Assembly (NCBI GenBank): GCA_963070105.1
Contig: OY718804.1
Location: 9,090,317 to 9,154,316 of the forward strand
DNA: 64,000 nucleotides
Reading direction: 5' to 3'
From: Litomosoides sigmodontis
Lineage: Eukaryota; Nematoda; Chromadorea; Rhabditida; Onchocercidae
The position numbers and the translations under genes were made by a program. The notes beneath the pieces are model-generated. The model was not told the DNA's origin. It searched no databases and saw only the letters and a program-made list of their open reading frames with translations. How positions within the stretch are numbered: position 1 is the first letter of the stretch; each line of letters begins with the position of its first letter. Below, in pieces: positions 18,208-30,944 of this stretch.

Positions 18208-21200
18208 ATGCTAATTAAACTTGCAATAATTACTGCAATAGCGCTTACCGGAAATGTGAAATCATTACGCTTTCGCGATCCGGTAGCTCATACTGCTCCA
18301 CAACAACGATCGTCTCATGGAAGGCAATATGAGGTGAGCCGTTGAAAAATTCATTCATTTTTTCTTCTTTTAATATTTTTATGAAATACGACGATGACTT
18401 TTGGAAGTTTCAACAAAGGAAAGGATTTTTTTTTAAATCGTTTTTTTTTCTTTTCCTAAAACTTTCTTTTTTGTGCTTTTTGTTTGAGGGAAATGATTAT
18501 AAGTGGTTGGAAGAGTGGCTGGAGGATATTCCCATTGATCATTTCGCATTTCATGACAATCGAACCTTCCATTTACGGTTTCGTTGCATTTCTCATTTTT
18601 TTTTTCATTTCCTAAATTGCAATTGGAAGATTTTTTTTTCAAACTAATTTTAAAAAAGGAATGAATTTTTTGCGTAAATTTTGTTGATTTCAATTTTTTT
18701 TTCTCGCTGCTTACTATTTGTTAATTTTGGTTAAATAATTTGAACTTTCAGTTATTTGATAAATACTGAAAATTTCGTTCCAAATGGACCCATTTTTTTT
18801 TACACGGGCAATGAAGGAAACATTGAATTATTTGCCAAAAATACAGTAAGCTTAATAGTTAAATTGAAAGCTTCTATTTTACATAGCAATATTTGTGTTT
18901 TTTTTTCAAATTCATTTTTGCCTCGATGTTTTACAGTATAATTTTGCATTCATCTGCTTTATTTTATAAAATTAGGTAGGATTTTGATAGTTTAATATTT
19001 CTGTTATTGAATGATTCGAGCGTAAAGTGTATATCTATGTGCTAGTTTAAGTTTAACTTTTCACGTACTTCTTTATCATTTTAGCGTCAATTTTACCACT
19101 ACATTTTGCTAATTATTTAATTCCATCATTTGCTTATTCAATTTGATAGCATAATTTCATTTCACATTGAAATTTAATTATTTCTTTAAAAATTCAATCA
19201 CTCATTTTAATTGCAATGCTTTTTTTTTCAATAATACTACTTCATTCGGCATTCATTTCCTACGTGTATTACTTACTTATTTCATTTACCTTATATTCTC
19301 TCATCAAACGTATCACTCATTGATTCTGAGTTACTTACCTCTTAAGGGTTTGATGTGGGACTTAGCACCGGAATTTAATGCAGCAGTTGTATTCGCTGAA
19401 CATCGCTTCTACGGAAAATCACAACCGTTCGGCAATGAAAGTTACAAAACAGTCCGAAATCTCGGTTATCTGTCATCCGAACAGGCTTTAGCTGATTTCG
19501 CTCTCCTCGTACGTCATCTAAAAAATAAGGTATATTTCAATTTTTTTTATCATAAATTCTAAATTTTGAAAATACAAAAGAGTGGAATTTAAGAAAAAGA
19601 TGTTAGTTTAGGGATGAGGGATGAAAGGAAAGGATTAAATTGAACTATATTTGCTATGAAGAGATACTATCCGGCATATTGAAGAATTAGTTACAAATGA
19701 GAATGAGAGTAAATACGTGACAGTAGAATGAATGCGTGGGCTACGAGTATATGTGAGTTGATGAATACGTGAGCCACAAATATATGCAAATACACGTACG
19801 AAAAAAGTGCACGCACGCAGGAGGACGGTGCAATTTTAATTATAAAGCTTATAATTTTTATGAAATTTGTTATTTAATTTAAGGAATTGCATAATTTGTA
19901 CAACGCCTAATCATTTCATCGTAACACTCATTTAACTTACACTCTTAAATTGAAATTCATCACAAAAATTTACAATCAGTTCAGCGTCTTTCAATCGCTC
20001 AAAATTCATCCGTCATAGCATTTGGTGGCTCATACGGTGGGATGCTTGCCGCATGGATGCGTATCAAATACCCACACCTGGTGGAGGGGTATTCTATTTC
20101 GTTTTTTTTTATTTTTAAAATTTAAAATTTTTTTCAAATTTTACAAATAACAGCTATTTTCTTCTTGAAGTGCTCTTCCCACTCAAATTAGTGTTATCGC
20201 AATTTATTTCTGCAAATTTTACAGTTTACTTAAAAATGTGAAAAAATGAATGAAAAGTGAGAGAAATGTTGCCGGTTTTCAGGTCGATAGCATCAAGTGC
20301 TCCGGTTTTCTGGTTCACCGATATGTCGAAGTCTGTGCCGGAAGATGCATATAATTATATTGTTAAGCGATCGTTTGTGAATGCTGGCTGCATCGAGAGA
20401 AATATACTTAATGGATGGAAGGCGCTTGAGAATTTATCCGCAACAAGTTGCATTTCAATTCTTTCAATAATTTCCATCCATAGTTAGCAAATATGTGTTT
20501 TTCATTTGAAGTTGAAATTAGCCAATTAATTTATTTTATCTCTCTTTAGTATCCGGTCGAGCCTATTTAAATCATTTATTTCGTTTGGACCAGAAGTCAT
20601 ACCTGAATAGCAGTGGTGATTGGGTGCTGCTTAGAGAATACCTCGAAGACATATTTGAATCAATGGCTATGGTTAATTATCCATATCCAACTAACTACTT
20701 AGCTCCACTTCCTGGATGGCCCGTTAAAGTTAGTTTTCGATTTACCTTCTTTTCTTCTCGCAACATTACCTTATGAACAAAGGTATTTTGAAATTTTGAA
20801 AAAAAAAATCAGTGACATATTACGATATGGCCATAGTTTACTGAAAATTTGTAACTAATTTTGTTCAAGTCCAACGTCTGTCCCACAATTTTTATTATCA
20901 TTCCTGAGGAAGATGTTTTGGTATTCAACTGCTTGAGTGGAAAGTTAAATTTACCAACAAGTGTGTGTAATTTACACAACAAATATGGCTTATTGTTGTT
21001 TTATTTATTAACTGAATAATTAATTGACTAATTGATTTCTAATGTAGCACATTTTAATTTGCTTGATTTTAATTGATTTCTAATGTAACACATTTTAATT
21101 TGATCTATTAATCAAAATGTCCTTATTTTCACAATTAGTGAAAGAAACGAAAGAGGAAGTTGTCGGACGTTTTTTCATTTCTTAACAGTAACTTCAAATC

Positions 21201-23186
21201 GTTTCGATCTTATCCTTATCATTTGCAACTATTATGCTACTCACAAACTCTCCTGAATCCCGTGGTACTCACCCGCAGCGTACGTAATCATACTTATCTA
21301 AAGAAATGTTCTCACTTGAAAAAATTCCGAAACTTAACTGTTATTCTATTTAAGGTTGCGTGCCAATTTTTCAAGAGCAACAAAACGAGCAATGAAGACT
21401 ATGCGCAAAGCTTGTTTGAAATTATGAACCTTTACTATAATTATACGGGTGAGAGGAAAGCATTCTGCGTAAATCCTGAAGTGTGCAAAGATTCCGCCTA
21501 TGAAGCGCTTGGTGATACGCTTGGCTGGCCGTGGCAGGTATGAAATGAACTTTTTTAATTCAAAATTTGAGATTAGAATTTGAAATGAGCAAAGATTCTT
21601 TGAAAGAGTTCAAGCAAAGAAGGATGATGTAAAATTCATAAAGAATTTACGAAGACAAAGAAGAAGGTAGATATTCATGTTAAATTTTTGTTGCTTCATG
21701 TTTGAAATATTTCAAAATGTTCATCATCAAACTTATTGCTTGAATTGCACTGATAATATTCATGGAAATGCATGAATATGAAAATTAAAAATCGCAATTT
21801 AAAGCATTTCAAATTATCGGCTTTTTCACGTTTAATAAGTCAATTCTTGAAAATTGAAATGAAATTATTTAAGTCCTGTACTGAAATGGTAATGCAGCAA
21901 TGTTCCAGCGGTCCACCAAACGATTTCTTCATTAAGAATTGTCCATTTACCATTGGAGGTGAATTTGTGCAGCTAAATTTAATCTCTCTTTCGCAGCAAT
22001 TCCCTTCTATGATAACTTAATCCGATTTATCAAATATAAATCGAACTACTACTGCAAGTACCAATTTTGCAACTGCTAGTGATATCTTTTCAAATTAACT
22101 CTTCAAAGGAAGCTTTTGAAGAGGAGAAAAATATTCCATTGTAAATTTAAATAAAGAATTGAAATAACAATCTTGATTTCAAATGTCTCCATTAAAATTA
22201 TAATTGTTTAAATGGAAGTTTTGGAATTTAGGTCAAGAGTCACAATGTATGAGTGTTTTTGGGAAACTTGGATATACCAAGTCTTTAATGCGACCGCATT
22301 GGAGTATTTTAAATTATGGTCATCAATATCCAACTGCTACAAATATTGTATTCAGGTCGGTACTTGGGACTATTATGAAAGTTTTAATCTTTTTACAAAA
22401 ATGTTGATATTTGTTTCAAATAATGGCAGGAAATTTTGAAATGTGTTGAAAATTCACAGTTGTTTTTTGGAGAACAAAACACTTCAAATAGTTACCAGTT
22501 TATTAACAAATAAAAAGCAGTAAAATTTTTAAATTGAAACGAGAATTAAATTGAAGCATAAGTTGCCGACTATTATTTAAATTGCTGCTTCACTGAGATA
22601 TTTTCCATCTCTCTAATTTTGTAAATTTTAAATGAGCTATCAAAAATTAAGCAACGGATATTTGGATCCGTGGTCTGCTGGAGGTTGGTCGTTGAAATCA
22701 GAAGTAACAGGACCACTGATAAGCATTATCATTAAGGTTAAATTTTCATATCATTTTAGCAAGAATGCTTCAAATGCTTTTTCTCAATTACTTGTCTAAC
22801 TAAGTTAGAAGAAGACTTTTGAAAATTTTAATTAATTTTTATATTAGTTCTCCATCTTCTTATTGGAATGAAATACCGCCGTAAAATGTTTCATTTGCGA
22901 AAATGAAAATGATTATTTTATAATGTCATACCACACTAATATTTTTTTGAAGAAAACAATTACATAACAAATTTTGATACGGAGTGAAGAGAAGTGAGAG
23001 AGAGAGAGAGGGCGAGAGAACGAGAGAGGAAAAACGAAAATGTAATTTCAGGACGGCGCACATCATTACGATCTACGCGGCAAACATCAACTGGATACGA
23101 ATTCGGTTAAGGAAGCAAGACGATTGGAGAAATTGTCCATCAAACATTGGTTGAAACAAGCAAAATTGAAGTTCCAGAAAATTTGA
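18208..23186 (+). CDS. pcp-1-like: S28 serine carboxypeptidase, lysosomal Pro-X carboxypeptidase-like (copy 1)
   Basis: Secretory or lysosomal protease expected to remove C-terminal residues after proline. Exons: 18208-18333, 18489-18577, 18752-18845, 19347-19529, 19985-20088, 20283-20446, 20550-20728, 21355-21537, 21874-21958, 22232-22355, 22652-22736, 23052-23186; 516 residues, near the 496 of human PRCP. The N-terminus [15 protein letters not shown] looks like a signal peptide. Recognisable family segments are [35 protein letters not shown] and [13 protein letters not shown]. The catalytic triad is complete: Ser about 180 in GGSYGG, Asp about 449 in [11 protein letters not shown] and His 476/477 in DGAHHYDL. 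The protein ends in a basic hydrophilic tail with no membrane segment. It is the upstream member of a tandem pair with the gene at 24782. The acceptor of exon 2 (GTTTGAG) is unusual but in phase. The gene symbol is generic for the nematode family, not an ortholog claim. Confidence 0.94.
21032..21101 (+). repeat. Tandem duplication inside an intron of the first S28 gene
   Basis: Two near-identical copies of about 31 bases, each beginning ATTGATTTCTAATGTA and ending in CACATTTTAATTTG, follow each other about 37 bases apart in the seventh intron. They differ at one position. No coding potential. Confidence 0.8.
22994..23030 (+). repeat. Purine (GA) tract
   Basis: A GA-rich simple-sequence tract lies at the end of the last intron of the first S28 gene, about 20 bases before the acceptor region. 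Confidence 0.8.
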
Positions 23187-24781
23187 ACTTTTCATTTTCC
23201 TCTCAAATTGTTTTTAAAAAAAAAAACTTTTCATTATTTTTTTCCCACAAAGTGGAAGCAATATGAATCGGAAATAGCAAAAGATTGGTTGTAGGGATTG
23301 AGATAATTTTAAAATTAAAGAACTTTGCTTTTATTACAAATTCATTTTCTGCTAATTTGGAAAGCAATGGAAAAAAATTAAGTAATTTTTTTTTAAAAAA
23401 AAAGCGAAAATATTACTGACGAATGTTATTCGTTTGAAAATGTAATTTTGTATTGCTTCTTTGACGTTAGCCAATTCCTTCCGATTCTGTTACTTGTCAT
23501 TCCGCCGGAACACGTATTTTGATGATAATTAGTAGCTAAATGAAATAATCAAATATTTGAATGAATCAAAATGGACGAAGAAAAAGTGTTTGATAAAAAA
23601 TGTGCTACAGTACTTCTTAAACAAAGATATGCTGTAAGCTTCGCCAATTACAGGTAGCGATCGGTCAGATTTAAAAGCTTTAGGAATTAAAAAGTAACGT
23701 TCACTTTACACTATACGGTACTTCTAGTATCGCATTCAGAACTGATATATTTAATTATTAATTTCGCAACTGATATTACCATATCCAATAGCTCACATTA
23801 CAGATGCTTCCTGTCGGAGTACTGTGATTTGTAAATTGTAAAGATGGAAAGCAGTTTATGAATGTTCGCTGAAACCTGCGAAAACAGACCATGCATTTTA
23901 CAATGTTGTCAATTAAAAAATCTGTAATTAATTAAAATTTAAAGCGCAATTTTTATCCTATTTTATTATGACAGCAAATTTGCACATTCTACGCACAATG
24001 ATGCAATCAGCGAAATTGCAGTACTGTTAGTAAAGAAAAAGCCGACAAAGAATTTATTTTTCACTTCAGCTTGTCAATTTCTCTAATTTGAGATCATCAC
24101 TTGAAAATTGCTATTTTCATTTTTTCTTAAAAATTTAGGTGCCTTACCTAACTTTCTTCTTTTAACAAAATTTTTGAAGTAAATGAAGGAAATTTTGCAT
24201 TTGTTAAATTGTCTCGATGAGGCGGAATAATTCTGTTGCTGTTATCAATGAGACATTCCTTAGCTTCTTCATTAACTGATAAAGATAGCTTCTGCTGCCG
24301 TATCGTTGCAGTTTCGCTTTTTTTCTCTCCCAAAGTATTTTTTAATCGCAAAATTTCCCATTTTAATACACAAAGCAAACATATAAAAACATTTTGCATG
24401 CATTTTTTTCCCTCTCTTTTTTATCTTATCACTGATGAAAGCTTTTTTCCGTCATACTTTTATCACTTATGATGTTTTGCTGCACAGATTCACCTAAGTG
24501 GTTGTAATTATTCGGCTAATTTAATTAATTATATCCAAATAGTTTGAACTAATGTGCTAGAAATGAAATTTTTGCAATCATACCATTAATTAGTAGTAAT
24601 AGTAGCGAAATTTCAAATTGGATAGGGGCTAGTGCTCTTTTCCGTTTCAGGAATTATTATTAATGAAAGGGGAAAATTTTTCAATTTTCACTTCTTATAG
24701 AAGAATTATGTTTCGAGCAAAGTTTTGCACCTGTCACCTGTTCGCTAGAGATTTTGGTAATAATTAGCTTTTCAGGGGATA
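23187..24781. other. Spacer between the two tandem S28 genes
   Basis: AT-rich with long A and T runs. The short open frames on either strand around 24150-24470 have no recognisable domain. The TTTTCAG at 24769-24775, six bases before the start codon of the second gene, is a good candidate trans-splice acceptor, so this gene probably has a very short own leader. Confidence 0.55.
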
Positions 24782-27700
24782 ATGATATCATTTTTTCGAC
24801 ATCACGCAATCCCTCTGCTACTATTAGTGATAAGTATTAGTGATGATATTAGGTGGTTTGCTGTATCTCTCTCGACGATGAATTCCATTTCACAAAATTT
24901 CATTCGTAAAACATCGGATGAGAGAATTGCTGCCGTGGAATCATTAGCTTATGACTGGGACGTTAAATGGTATCGGTCAATGCCAATTGATCATTTCACT
25001 TATCGAAATGTGGAAACGTTTAGCCTTAAGTGAGTGATAACACTGCAATACTTACTTGAAAAAAAATGAAACTTTTTAAAATTTTGTTATGGAAAATTAT
25101 GTAGGAGAATGAATTTTGGAAAAAATTGTGTAATTTTATTACCAATGGACTATTTTTTGAAAAAAAAAAAGCAAAATAAACTTTTTTGAAAGGAATGTTT
25201 TAGTTGAGAAAAAAGCAAAACACTTCAGTTCCACATTAATTAATTGAAATTTAAAATTTGAAAAGATATAAATTTGTCATTTAAATTATGATAGATACGT
25301 TACGTTTGTCGGGAAAGCCAAGACATGAATTATAAAATCTACCAAATTTCATCATTTTTACACCCTAAGATTGTCACATCCATAAATCGTCTATCATGCA
25401 ATTTGCAATCGGTCTCATCAAAGGCAATTGCTTGCGTTGTTATTTACAAGCCTTTTTGATGGTTGACTAATTTCACAAGACTGTGAGTGAGTCTGTCGCC
25501 TTTTCTGCTAACAATGCGACATTAACCTCATATAACCGTCGATCTTCTTAACCTCAACCATTCTGCTTGCATGCCATATCGCACAATCTCAATCCACCAT
25601 GACTTCATCATTGGAATGTTGCAACAAGCTTACTTAATTTTTTTTAAAAACTTTTTTTTTTTAAAAAATTCCTTTGTGACAGCAACGCTACACATCCTGA
25701 ATCTCATGGAGAAGCAACCAGTTGCTCATTCCCCCCTTCCTAAAGCAATCATCTTGTACTGAATTCTCAACCCTCAATTATTATCCCATTGCTTACTGCT
25801 TACTGATCCATTACTTACACCAATCAATTCCCAATGAACTTTTACTAAGCATTGTTTTTCGATCCACAAACTCGACAATTAATCGAAATCAAACATTCAC
25901 AACAACTTTGCTGGTAAAAACTTTTGCAAAAATATGCAGAAAAGCAATTTCCTTAATTCTTTCCAATTTTTACTCCGTCAACACTTTCACACTTATAATT
26001 TAATGCTTAAATCATTTCATTCTCGCGACAGTTAAAAAACTAAAGGTAAATTTTTCGTTTTTTTTAGGTATTTAACCAATTATTCCTATTTTCATTGCGA
26101 TGGACCACTGTTCTTCTACGCTGGTAATGAGGATAACATTGAGACATTCGCGCAAAATACGGTAGATCGATTAGTTTTGTTTTTTTCCGCTCATTGCTAT
26201 TGTATTTCTAAGAATTTACTGATAATATGTAAATGTGAAATTGATGAAAATCAACAGGGTATCATGTGGGACCTAGCGCCACGCTTTCATGCTGCTCTGG
26301 TGTTTGCGGAACACCGATACTACGGTGAATCGAAACCTTATGGAACGCAGAGTTATATGGTACTGTTATTTTCAACTTTTTGCATTATCACTTCACTTTA
26401 CTTGAATTGTTTGAAATTTAGCTGATTTCTCTGTTTCTGCTAAAAATTACAGTATTGCAAGCTACAGTAATTTATTTGTTGGGTACAGTATCAGGAAGAA
26501 AAAAGGAAAACCTTGTATATATTATTAACTGACTTATATCGATTTTTGTTTCACTGATAAGAAAAATTTTAGAACGTTTCACGATTGGGATATTTAAATG
26601 ACATCCAAGCATTGGCTGATTTTGCAGAATTAATTTCATTCCTAAAAACTAATCAAAAAGAAATTGGCTACTGTCCAGCTGCTACTGAAACACCAGTTAT
26701 CGTATTCGGCGGTTCGTACGGTGGTATGCTTGCTGCGTGGTTTCGCATGAAATATCCACATATCGTAGATGGGTAATAGAATTTTTTATTTCTTCTATTA
26801 TTCAGGAAAAAACGTAGCATTCGTAATGGAAATGATTTTCGAGAAATTTTATTCTGTAAGTGTTAACCAAAAGAAGTTAAGATTATTTTTAATTTTATTT
26901 TTATTTTTATGAGACAAATTTGTAATATTTGGGTGATTATGAATCCTTATATGAATCCCCATGAATCCTTACAATCGAAATCAATGAAAATGTTTCAGAG
27001 TTTGGGCATCATCGGCACCGCTGAGAAATTTCTACGGAACAGGCGTAAAGCCTAGTCGTATGAGCAACATAACAGCAACCGTTTATGTGAATAGCGGATG
27101 TGACCGAAAAGTATTTTCAGAAGGATTTGCTGCACTTATGAATTTGTCAAAAACAGGTTACTTCATATGTGAAAGAATTTCCTCCTATTATTATTGATGT
27201 CTATTCACGTTGTGCCTACAGATATTTCACACTTATTAGGAATGACTCATTAGAAATTTGTCGCAAAAATCAAGGACAAAGAAAACTGTACTTCATTCAC
27301 TAATTAAGCAATTTTAATTAAAGCAAGCTGTAATTGTCACCATTTAGAGTTTCACTTAGTTACTTACATAAATGAGGAAAACCATCATATCACAATAAGT
27401 CTGCTTCTTCTGCTTCATTGATCACATTGCTTTATAATAACTTCGTTTTCTTCAATAATTTTGTATTTTATCCTTCCATCTGCCATGTAGCAACGAATCA
27501 CAAAATGAGAAACTTTTTTCTTGTCTAATAGATCATGAGGAAATTTCGACTAGGTATTTATTCAAATGTGAATCTTTCATTGCAGAAGAGGGTCGAGTGA
27601 AACTGAATAAAATATTTCACTCAAAACCAGGCTATGAAATGGAAAGCTCTGCCGATTTCACAAGTCTCTATTCCTACATTTATTCTGCAATTTTTTACAT

Positions 27701-29819
27701 GGCTATGTATGACTATCCATATCCGGCTAATTTCTTCAGGCCGTTACCCGGTTATCCGGTTAAAGTTAGTAATCATTAATTTAATTTCCAAACCTAACGT
27801 TACATTATCAAGTGTTGTGCCACTTAATCATCTCTGCATAATATCAGTATCATACGTCTAATTTTTTCGTACCACTTCCGAATTTTATATAATTTTTTAA
27901 TTTGTAACCAATAAATTTTGTGTTTTAATACGAAATGGAAATTCAAATGCCAATAGTATTTTTGATTTAACAATTACAAATGTTTCATTTTTAGGTTACA
28001 AGCATTTGTTTTTCCTTTTTTTAGTTAAATGTATAATTTTCATTTCAGTATGTCTGTAAAAGCGCTACGAAAGCTAAAACAAACGACGAGGGCTTGGCTG
28101 AACAATTATACAACATAATTAATGTTTATTATAACTATACAGGAATGCTTAGCTATCACTGCTTCACAAAGAACTGTACAGCACTTTCACCGCTAAAAGA
28201 TGAAGATATTGCTTGGAATTGGCAGGTAAACTTTTCACAATATCCCTTTGACGCCGTACACATACATATTAATAGAAGCATTGTCTTCTAATTACCATGT
28301 TGGCAAATAAAGTATCCTACCATAAACACAAATTCTAAAACCATGCACGTATTAATTATTCATGTTTTTCACTCACACAGTGCACCGCCATCTAGCAAAG
28401 AAGAAAAGTTTATTTCAGCAGAAAATGAGCAATAAATAAAATTTTATTAAACAAACTAAAATACCTACTTTATAATTTATCGGAATTAATTTGTTTTTGC
28501 AGTGTTGCACATCACTAACATTGCAAAATTGTGATCAGGCTGGAGAAAATGATTTCTTCCTAAACACTTGTGATGATTCAAATAGCTCAATTAATATCGA
28601 TATCAAATATTGTACTGAATATTTCAAAGATACTGGTTATGAGAGTAATTTCTATAAAACTGAAGATGCAGTAATACGTTATGGAATCGTATATAATGCC
28701 ACAAGCAATACTATATTTTCGTTAGTTTATCATTTGTACAAACAAAGAAAAAACTGTTTTTTAACAAATATACCAACAATATTATTTGTAATATTGCATA
28801 ACATTTTAAAAAAAAAATTAAAAAATGATTTTTCACATAACTTAGAAACGGTAACCTGGATCCATGGTCTGCTGGAGGTGTTTATGAAAATTCACCTGGT
28901 ATTGTGGATGCGATGAGAAATGGCATCTATATTTTTCATATGGCCGATGCGGCGCATCACCTTGACTTGCATACACCAAATACGTGTGACCCACCATCTG
29001 TGACATATGAACGATTTCAGGTTGCACGTAAAAAATTACTTTTCAACAAAAGTTTAGATAACATTTAATAACAATAACAGCAAAAATATTTGTTCGAAAA
29101 TCCCATCAAACTGTTTTGTTATTTCTTTTTTTTGACAGAAATTTTTCACTTCTTACTTTCCAAGAAACAGCTCAACAGTTCTTCATAAGATAGAAATAAG
29201 AAAATTAAAGAGTCGCTGTTGATGACAGTCGATGGCAAAAAAGACTTACCGAAAGTCGTTTAGAAATATCTGGAAATAACTCAAAAAAAAAGGTTGCTTT
29301 CATTTACATTAACTACAGGTTGTGAACATACTAAAATGCTGGGTTTATAAAAATTGTACTGAATTACCACCATCAATTCCGTTACCGAGTAACATGGATT
29401 GGCAAGTACCAGATACCTGTGAATTTATCAAGTACGGCTATCCATGGGGACATAGAGAACCGAAGGTATATTTGGCACTTAAATATTCCTTTAATTTGCA
29501 TATAATTAATCTGGCTTATCACTCCCTACTATTAGCCCGTCATTCAGCTAGCGAGAAGAGTCAATATGTACTTCTTTCGTATGAATTTTAATGACACCGA
29601 ATTCTCTATTTATGATTTCTCGTTTTCAAATCATATTCATCATTTAATTGCTAAAATGACCATTATGTTTAGGATGAGCTAATGATGATTTATCTTAATC
29701 AGTCCTAGTAATTAGCACTCATTAATTTTTTTCAGAGAAGCCGGCAACTAATAAGTTCTCCTTTCTTTACTTTATTAACAACAGTATCTGCCATATTCAT
29801 CAAATATCTCATTGCTTGA
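24782..29819 (+). CDS. pcp-2-like: S28 serine carboxypeptidase, Pro-X carboxypeptidase-like (copy 2) with hydrophobic C-terminal tail
   Basis: Exons: 24782-25029, 26068-26161, 26258-26359, 26573-26772, 26999-27156, 27586-27764, 28049-28225, 28503-28720, 28846-29020, 29319-29465, 29736-29819; 593 residues. A hydrophobic stretch ([12 protein letters not shown]) near the N-terminus suits a signal peptide. Family segments are [26 protein letters not shown] and VFAEHRYYG. Triad: Ser about 196 in GGSYGG, Asp 464 in [11 protein letters not shown], His 496/497 in DAAHHLDL. After the catalytic region a Cys- and Pro-rich extension follows ([25 protein letters not shown]). A last exon then encodes a segment ending in [15 protein letters not shown], a hydrophobic tail that would suit a GPI signal or a membrane anchor; copy 1 has no such tail. 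The last exon rests on phase and hydrophobicity, not on homology. Several NxS/T sites fit a secreted glycoprotein. The first intron is long (1,038 bases). Confidence 0.9.
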
Positions 29820-30944
29820 AAGAAAAATATCTCCTTCATCGCTTACATTTTTAAAGCGTGCAATGTTCTAATAATCTAAAATTTTTAATGCACAGATTAT
29901 TCTGTGCTTTCCTAAATTAAAACTGTAGTTGTAAACAAATATTCACCAGAAAGAGATGCCCTTGATTTATGCAGGCTGTCTTTTAAATCATATGATATCA
30001 TCTACAACAAAGCGGATTAAAGTTTTCGACATTATTACATGTTTCGTCGCAAGAAATATTTGGCACATATTTTACCTCATGTAATTGCATGTTCGCTGTG
30101 ATAATTTAAAAGTAAAGATTTGTTTAGATTATAGCAAATACAATGTGTCGGAAATAAATATGTTTTTCCACTTTTTATTCTTGAAAGAACGAAAGCACCA
30201 AAATGGAGAGGTATAAATTCGAAAAACAAGACAAACAGTTGAATAAGTCCTCCGGTAGAGGGTTTCTAAATTCGATACCATCCTTGATTTTTCCACCTCT
30301 ACTCTATTTTTTTCCGCAAACTACGTAACTCGTTTTCCATTCAAAAACATCATTTTAAATTTCACACATACAAAATTAATTCAGCAGAGAACCACACAGA
30401 AAAGTAATCAAAATAGTATAAAGCTAAAATTTTCAACGTAAGGATAAATTTATAAAATTTTAATAGAATCGCTAAATAGAAATTCCAAAACTAGATTTGG
30501 TCAACGGTGATTGACTACTGATTCGAAACTATCAACAGTCCTAGACATTCTCTTTCTTTTTGAGTATACTAATGATCTAACAGCTAAATCATTTTGACAA
30601 TTCACCATGCCGAAGCCATGAATCGCTTAGTGATGTACTAATTAGCCTTTAGAAGAGTAATATCAGTACCTACATCTTAATATAAGTATTATTAGCAAAT
30701 TTTTCTGAAGCTACGCTTTTATTTTGTTGAAAACGTGCAATAACACTAATAGTACATTGCTTGCATATGCACAACACATAATGGTAAAAAAAAAAAACAT
30801 ACGATTTCTTGTAAAAACATTGCTTTTTCCTGCATCGCGGCTGTTTTCAATTCATCAATCACACTTTTAATTTTAAAAATCCAACCTAAAAATTCATGGA
30901 AATTTTAAGGTAGGATAAAAAAAAATACCTCAAATCGAATTGAC
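29820..30944. other. Spacer between convergent S28 copy 2 and UBE3D-like genes
   Basis: AT-rich and without supportable exons. It should contain the 3' untranslated regions of both flanking genes. Confidence 0.55.

Noticed and set aside
24148..24472. Overlapping open frames on both strands between the S28 genes
   Set aside because: Low-complexity, no domain, no splice signals joining them to either protease.
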